DNA of 9,723 nt from assembly GCA_030039895.1 (NCBI GenBank), contig JASHUR010000110.1, positions 1-9,723 on the forward strand, given 5' to 3'. The translations under genes were made by a program, and so were the position numbers. Below, piece by piece: positions 6,180 to 9,723 of this stretch; within the stretch, counting starts at the first letter, position 1, and each line of letters begins with the position of its first letter. The notes below the pieces were generated by a model. That model had not been told where the DNA came from. It worked only from the letters and a program-made list of their open reading frames with translations, and made no database searches. This DNA comes from Acidobacteriaceae bacterium. Lineage in GTDB: Bacteria; Acidobacteriota; Terriglobia; Terriglobales; Acidobacteriaceae.

Positions 6180-6926
6180 TCAAACCTGGCCGACGCCACC
6201 GTCTGCCATCAGATCCGCGCCCGTCACATATGAACTCTGCTCGGAACCGAGAAAGACAGCCGCATTGGCGATTTCCACGGCCTCCGCCAAGCGGCCGATT
6301 GGAATCATGTTCAGGTACATCCTCACCACTTCGTCGCGTCTGTGCTCTTCCGACTGAGAATCTAGGATGGGGGTATCGGTCACGCCTGGACTGAGAGTAT
6401 TGACACGGATGCCGCGGCCTTTGAACTCGGCAGCCCATGTGCGGGCGTAGGAACGTAATGCTGCTTTGGCTGCAGCGTAGGCCGTATGGTTCGGAATTCC
6501 CATGACATGCATTGCGGAGCTGACCAGGATGATCGATCCACCGCGGCTTATCAAAGGCAGAAGCTTCTGTACCAGGAAGACCGGAGCGCGCGCCATGAGA
6601 TTGAATGTTTTATCGAAGTGCTCAGGTGTGAGAGTGTCGAGCGGAGCCTGCTCGGTGAAGCCCGCATTGGACACGATGATGTCGACCACGCCTTTTGTGG
6701 TCGTCACCGCCGCAGCGATGCCGTCTATATCTTGGAGCTTTGAAAGATCTCCTGGAACGGCAGTGACGTTCTTGCCAATGTACTCAACAGCCTTGTCCAG
6801 CTCTGGCTTCCGCCGTCCCGTGATGAAGACATATGCACCCTCTTCGACAAACCGCTTTGCCGTAGCAAGACCGATTCCGCTATTGCCACCTGTGATTACC
6901 GCAACTTTCCCTTCAAGCGTCCCCAT
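6180..6926 (-). CDS. Short-chain dehydrogenase/reductase, canonical motifs
   Basis: A 248-residue classical SDR. It shows the complete glycine-rich loop TGGNSGIG (12-19), GRR at 37-39 pointing to NADP(H), D60, the NAG motif (87-89), and the catalytic set N109, S137, Y150 and K154. The ATG at 6926 is preceded by AAAGGAG (6938-6932) with 5 nt spacing. It is the first gene of the SDR pair and is divergent from the TetR gene, a common arrangement in which the regulator represses the neighbouring reductase. Electrophile- or carbonyl-responsive control is a reasonable inference, but the substrate is unknown. Length and motif spacing are normal for the family, so the gene looks intact. Confidence 0.92.
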   Translation of the reverse strand: MGTLEGKVAVITGGNSGIGLATAKRFVEEGAYVFITGRRKPELDKAVEYIGKNVTAVPGDLSKLQDIDGIAAAVTTTKGVVDIIVSNAGFTEQAPLDTLTPEHFDKTFNLMARAPVFLVQKLLPLISRGGSIILVSSAMHVMGIPNHTAYAAAKAALRSYARTWAAEFKGRGIRVNTLSPGVTDTPILDSQSEEHRRDEVVRMYLNMIPIGRLAEAVEIANAAVFLGSEQSSYVTGADLMADGGVGQV

Positions 6927-6973
6927 CGCCTCTCCTTTGACAACCTGCCATTCACTGAATTCTGGAGTGCTTA

Positions 6974-6981
6974 TTACGTAA
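6974..6981. promoter_or_regulatory. Candidate TetR operator in the divergent gap (palindrome TTACGTAA)
   Basis: TTACGTAA is a perfect 8-bp palindrome near the middle of the 131-bp gap between the SDR (start 6926) and the TetR gene (start 7058). A partial second copy of ATTAC follows at 6986-6991. TetR proteins usually bind palindromes placed like this. No convincing -35/-10 pair was found for the SDR; TAATAT at 7033-7038 is a possible -10 for the regulator, without a good -35. Confidence 0.35.
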
Positions 6982-7057
6982 CATTCATTACAGATGTGTG
7001 GAGTTCTGCATCGGATTCACGATTTTGGGCTCTAATATCAAGAGTGCGAGCAAAGTT

Positions 7058-7666
7058 ATGAAAACCGGAAACGGAAAGATGGGACGACCGATCAGCTTCG
7101 ATAAAGACGCAGCGCTTGAGGCAGCGATGCTACTCTTTTGGGAACGGGGCTTTGAAGGCACTTCTATGGCCGATCTTACCCACGCGATGGGCCTCAGCCC
7201 CTCAAGCATCTATGCGGCCTTCGGTGACAAGCACGCCTTGTTTCAGCTCGCAGCAAAGCGCTATATGGAAATTCGAGCGCAATATGCAGTTACGGCCCTG
7301 GAGGAACCAACTCTCGAAAGGTTCCTTCGTGCGCTCTTCGACAACACGGTTGCGTTCCTCGGTTCGAAGGGGCATCCTTCGAGCTGCTTCACACTGACTG
7401 GCGCCATCTCCTGTGGTGTAGATGTAGAACCTGCAAAGGTCCTCATGAAAGAGATGCGACTGCAAAATGAGGCCGCGATAAAAGCTCGCCTCCTCAAGGC
7501 CCGAAGGGCTGGAGAGTTTCCTAAGGAAGAGAATGTCGATGACTATACGAGGTATCTCTCTTCGCTCCTCAGCGGTCTCGCCATTCAGGCCGCAAACGGA
7601 TCGACGAGAGCCGAACTTAAGCGTACGGCAGAGGTCGCTCTCAGACACCTGGGCATCGAGAGGTGA
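7058..7666 (+). CDS. TetR/AcrR-family transcriptional regulator
   Basis: A DNA-binding regulator of about 202 residues. The N-terminal helix-turn-helix domain is clear: GRPISFDKDAALEAAMLLFW, then TSMADLTHAMGLSPSSIYAA and FGDKHALF, ending near residue 62. The C-terminal domain (about 65-202) is the ligand-binding and dimer part. It contains C110 and C119 in the stretch HPSSCFTLTGAISCG; a cysteine in this region senses electrophiles in E. coli NemR, so a similar mechanism is possible but not shown. The start is uncertain: ATG 7058 is chosen, while ATG 7079 (MGRPISFD) would also give a full domain and GTG 6998 would add 20 residues. None has a strong ribosome binding site. It is divergent from the two SDR genes and probably controls them and itself. 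Confidence 0.9.
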   Translation: MKTGNGKMGRPISFDKDAALEAAMLLFWERGFEGTSMADLTHAMGLSPSSIYAAFGDKHALFQLAAKRYMEIRAQYAVTALEEPTLERFLRALFDNTVAFLGSKGHPSSCFTLTGAISCGVDVEPAKVLMKEMRLQNEAAIKARLLKARRAGEFPKEENVDDYTRYLSSLLSGLAIQAANGSTRAELKRTAEVALRHLGIER

Positions 7667-7750
7667 GCAATGGGAGTTGCGTGGCGATTTGAGAACGCGG
7701 ACTGTTGCGAGTAAAGTCTGTGCTCGTGAGGACCTTCTGGTACTGTGATC

Positions 7751-7784
7751 CTTGCGCGGTTTCGATAAGCGCATTATCGGCAAG
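7751..7784. terminator. Possible stem-loop between convergent genes
   Basis: CGATAA (7763-7768) and TTATCG (7774-7779) form a 6-bp stem with a 5-nt loop. CTTGC (7751-7755) and GCAAG (7780-7784) can add an outer 5-bp stem, with 7 unpaired nt on one side. It lies in the 153-bp gap where the TetR gene (plus) and the NTF2-like gene (minus) converge, a natural place for a shared terminator. No T-run follows on either strand, so support is modest. Confidence 0.35.
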
Positions 7785-7819
7785 TCAATCACAGATGCAG
7801 CGTCGTACGTGGTGGTCAG

Positions 7820-8212
7820 TTAGGATCGATGTGCGAATGCGGCAGTTGGACCCGTTGTATCAGCCTCATCCCCGAGGTCCATGGCTGCGATAAGGCCGTT
7901 GTTCAAGGTGAATAAGTGGAGAACTTCGCTGTCCGAAAGAACATCGCCTTGGAGGTTCCTGACAACTTGGTGCACTCTGACGCGGACCTTGCCTCCGTCT
8001 TCCTCGGCAATTGCCAGTGGTTCGACATGGCCATCGAACTCACCCCATTGTCGAGTCCAATAGGCACGGATCTCTTCCTTTCCGACAACCCTGCCGCCCT
8101 CCGAAGCTTTGGGCCAGCTCACATCTTCCGTCATCAGTGCTAATACACCGTCGATGTCCCGCTTGTTGAATGCGGAGTACGCCAGCTCAATAATTGCCTT
8201 AACGTTTGCCAT
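7820..8212 (-). CDS. NTF2/SnoaL-like family protein
   Basis: A 130-residue protein with the cone-shaped NTF2-like fold pattern: an N-terminal helix AYSAFNKRDIDGVLALMTED (11-30) followed by VSW, then GKEEIRAYWTRQW (44-56) and alternating beta strands VRVRVHQVV and EVLHLFTL. Members include small-molecule isomerases, hydratases and ligand-binding proteins, and many have no known reaction, so no function is assigned. The ATG at 8212 has a strong AGGAGG (8222-8217) 4 nt upstream. It lies 102 bp downstream of the serine hydrolase gene on the same strand and converges with the TetR gene. Length is typical of the family and the gene looks complete. Confidence 0.85.
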   Translation of the reverse strand: MANVKAIIELAYSAFNKRDIDGVLALMTEDVSWPKASEGGRVVGKEEIRAYWTRQWGEFDGHVEPLAIAEEDGGKVRVRVHQVVRNLQGDVLSDSEVLHLFTLNNGLIAAMDLGDEADTTGPTAAFAHRS

Positions 8213-8235
8213 TCATCCTCCTGTCACGCGTGCGC

Positions 8236-8295
8236 TATCGATACTGCCTAGAGACTTGCGTTTGTCGCGCCTGTCCGAACCCGAACATCGATGTT
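8236..8295. promoter_or_regulatory. Two palindromes with an ATCGAT core, 50 bp apart
   Basis: TATCGATA (8236-8243) and the 12-bp perfect palindrome AACATCGATGTT (8284-8295) lie in the short gap upstream of the NTF2-like gene. Their ATCGAT cores (8237-8242 and 8287-8292) are exactly 50 bp apart. They could be operator sites for a dimeric regulator of that gene. No regulator is identified, and the flanks of the two copies differ. Confidence 0.35.
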
Positions 8296-8314
8296 GCCGA
8301 CACAAGGACTGCGT

Positions 8315-9723
8315 TCAAGCGGGCGCTCGATTCAAACTGAGAACATAGGGCAGCATCACAGTTTTGGAGTCTGTTGCAAGAATCCTCCCCACCAGCATTC
8401 CTTCGCGCGGAATCAGTTTGAGACGTAGCGTCTTAGCTCCATTACGCCTTGCATCCGGGGATTCGATCACACCTGTAGACGCTCCTGTAAACCCTACCCC
8501 TTCTAAGTGCATCTCGGTGATCTTCTCCGCAGGTTTGTCGTCGAGTTGCAGCAAGGCCGAGTCGGAGGATTCAATCTTCAGTCGTACCCGCATCTTCGCA
8601 CCGTCGTTTGTGAGTGTTCCCCGCCAATGGCCGCCTAATCCGGGTGTGATGACGAATGGCGACGGCGAGGGTCCACTGTTGTCTTCCAGCTGACGCCATT
8701 CCGGTAAGTACCTGGAGAGTATTTCGGCGCATACGCTTTGACATAGTTCATCCCCGTCTGATCGGTTGGTCAAGACCATGCATGCAAGATTCTCCGACGG
8801 GACCATACGGAGAGCAGTCGCAACACCTGGCTGGCCACCGTCTTTGAAGATAACTTCCTTGCCGGACTTCAGATGTCCGATAAACCAGCCGAATGTGGTT
8901 GCTATGCCCGATGGGCCAACGAAAACAGGCTTGTGAAGTTCTTCAATCCAGCGGTCGTCCAGAATCCGCGCTCGATCACCATTGTTCATGTTAAACATTG
9001 CGAACCGCGCGAGGTCGTGAGCGCTGGCATACAGCTCTCCGGATGCGGGCGTCGCTGTTGTGTAGTACGGGATCGGGTTTCCCGAGGAATCGTATCGCAC
9101 CGCACCCGTTGAAAGCCGCGCAACATTGGTGTCTAAGAAGCTGTCGTCGAGGCCAAGTGGTCTCAGGACCCTCTGCGTCATTAGAGTTCCGAACTCCACT
9201 CCCGTCAGGTTTGACGCGATGGCACTCAGCGCAGCAAAACCAATGTTGCTGTATTCAAAAGTAGACCCGGGCGGGTAAGCGAGACTTCCATATTCGGTGA
9301 GGAGCTCCTCGGCACCGGGAGCGAGATGGGCTTCGTTGCGATCATACATTGCGAACATTTTTGGCAGCCCGCTCACGTGCGCTCCGAGGAGCCGCACTGT
9401 TGCGGCATCCGCATTTCCGTTCGTGCCAACGATCTTGCCTTTCGCAAGGTAGTTATTTGCGGGGTCGTCGAAAGAGAGTTTGCCCTCTGCAACCAGGGTC
9501 ATGAGCGTCGTAGTGGTGAAGGGTTTAGTGAGGGATGCCAGGTTGAACGGCGTACGGGCGGTCGCCTTTATGGCTGCCTCGCGATTTGCCCATCCAAAGC
9601 CCTCTTCCCAGACGATCTGTCCCCCGTGCGCAACAGCGACAGCTACACCGGTGGCTCTTCCATCCGCAATCTCCTTAAGGATCCTGCCCCGCACAGGCTC
9701 GAAGTCGTGTTTGTCGAGTCGCG
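8315..9723 (-). CDS. Serine hydrolase of the beta-lactamase/penicillin-binding protein fold, 5' end outside the window
   Basis: A class C beta-lactamase-related hydrolase (esterase, D-aminopeptidase-like or penicillin-binding type). The frame stays open to the window edge; the first in-frame start inside, GTG 9694, has no ribosome binding site and upstream codons read LDKHDFEP in family style, so the true start and any signal peptide lie outside. Numbering from GTG 9694: S54-L-T-K57 is the catalytic SxxK and Y148-S-N150 the YxN motif. The third motif, usually KTG or HxG, is replaced by DGGQPG at 285-290, as in many non-lactamase members. After about residue 345 comes a beta-rich C-terminal extension of roughly 110 residues. 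Antibiotic hydrolysis should not be assumed; the substrate is unknown. It is followed on the same strand by the NTF2-like gene. Confidence 0.88.
   Translation of the reverse strand, partial: RLDKHDFEPVRGRILKEIADGRATGVAVAVAHGGQIVWEEGFGWANREAAIKATARTPFNLASLTKPFTTTTLMTLVAEGKLSFDDPANNYLAKGKIVGTNGNADAATVRLLGAHVSGLPKMFAMYDRNEAHLAPGAEELLTEYGSLAYPPGSTFEYSNIGFAALSAIASNLTGVEFGTLMTQRVLRPLGLDDSFLDTNVARLSTGAVRYDSSGNPIPYYTTATPASGELYASAHDLARFAMFNMNNGDRARILDDRWIEELHKPVFVGPSGIATTFGWFIGHLKSGKEVIFKDGGQPGVATALRMVPSENLACMVLTNRSDGDELCQSVCAEILSRYLPEWRQLEDNSGPSPSPFVITPGLGGHWRGTLTNDGAKMRVRLKIESSDSALLQLDDKPAEKITEMHLEGVGFTGASTGVIESPDARRNGAKTLRLKLIPREGMLVGRILATDSKTVMLPYVLSLNRAPA

Noticed and set aside
6007..6438. Minus-strand open frame of 143 codons overlapping both SDR genes
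   Set aside because: Out of frame with the conserved SDR at 6180-6926 and arginine-rich; a shadow.
6937..6942. Perfect TTGACA on the plus strand as -35 box for the TetR gene
   Set aside because: No -10-like hexamer at 16-18 nt downstream, and the bases coincide with the ribosome binding site of the minus-strand SDR.
7202..7792. Minus-strand open frame of 196 codons opposite the TetR gene
   Set aside because: Overlaps a clear helix-turn-helix regulator and shows no domain of its own.
9692..9694. GTG as the true start of the serine hydrolase
   Set aside because: No ribosome binding site, and the frame continues upstream to the window edge with plausible family sequence.

Overview
The window reads as a chromosomal segment of a moderately GC-rich soil-type bacterium. 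The gene families (a Tat-exported PaoABC-type aldehyde oxidoreductase, paired short-chain dehydrogenases (SDRs), a beta-lactamase-fold serine hydrolase) and strong purine-rich ribosome binding sites would fit Acidobacteriota such as the Terriglobales. That assignment is inference; no rRNA or marker gene is present.

Region 1 (1-4295, minus strand) is a compact operon for a periplasmic molybdenum hydroxylase. In transcription order it holds a Tat-signal 2Fe-2S subunit (4295-3636), the molybdopterin-binding catalytic subunit (3625-1217), a FAD subunit with four extra cysteines (1220-219), and the start of a small cysteine-rich protein (209 to beyond base 1). Spacings of 10 nt, a 4-nt ATGA overlap and 9 nt imply translational coupling. 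A plausible promoter lies at 4401-4430. The enzyme should oxidise aldehydes, probably aromatic ones, to acids.

Region 2 (4296-5285) is about 1 kb with no intact gene. Next to the operon it holds promoter-like elements. Further out is an AT-rich stretch (about 4540-4760) with a perfect 10-bp inverted repeat. It ends in the remnant of a DNA methyltransferase C-terminus (about 4999-5247, plus strand) whose SAM-binding motif is damaged. This is probably a relic of lost mobile or restriction-modification DNA.

Region 3 (5286-7666) has two tandem paralogous SDRs on the minus strand. They are divergent from a TetR-family regulator on the plus strand, which probably controls them from the 131-bp shared gap. 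The promoter-proximal SDR has standard motifs; the second has degenerate cofactor-binding motifs.

Region 4 (7820-9723, minus strand) has a serine hydrolase of the beta-lactamase/penicillin-binding fold, whose 5' end lies outside the window, followed by a small NTF2/SnoaL-like protein.

The common theme may be detoxification of reactive carbonyls: periplasmic oxidation by the molybdoenzyme, cytoplasmic redox by the SDRs, and a TetR protein with two cysteines in its sensing domain. Only the family assignments are directly supported; the functional link is inference. The least described items are the small cysteine-rich protein coupled to the molybdoenzyme operon and the structured AT-rich gap.
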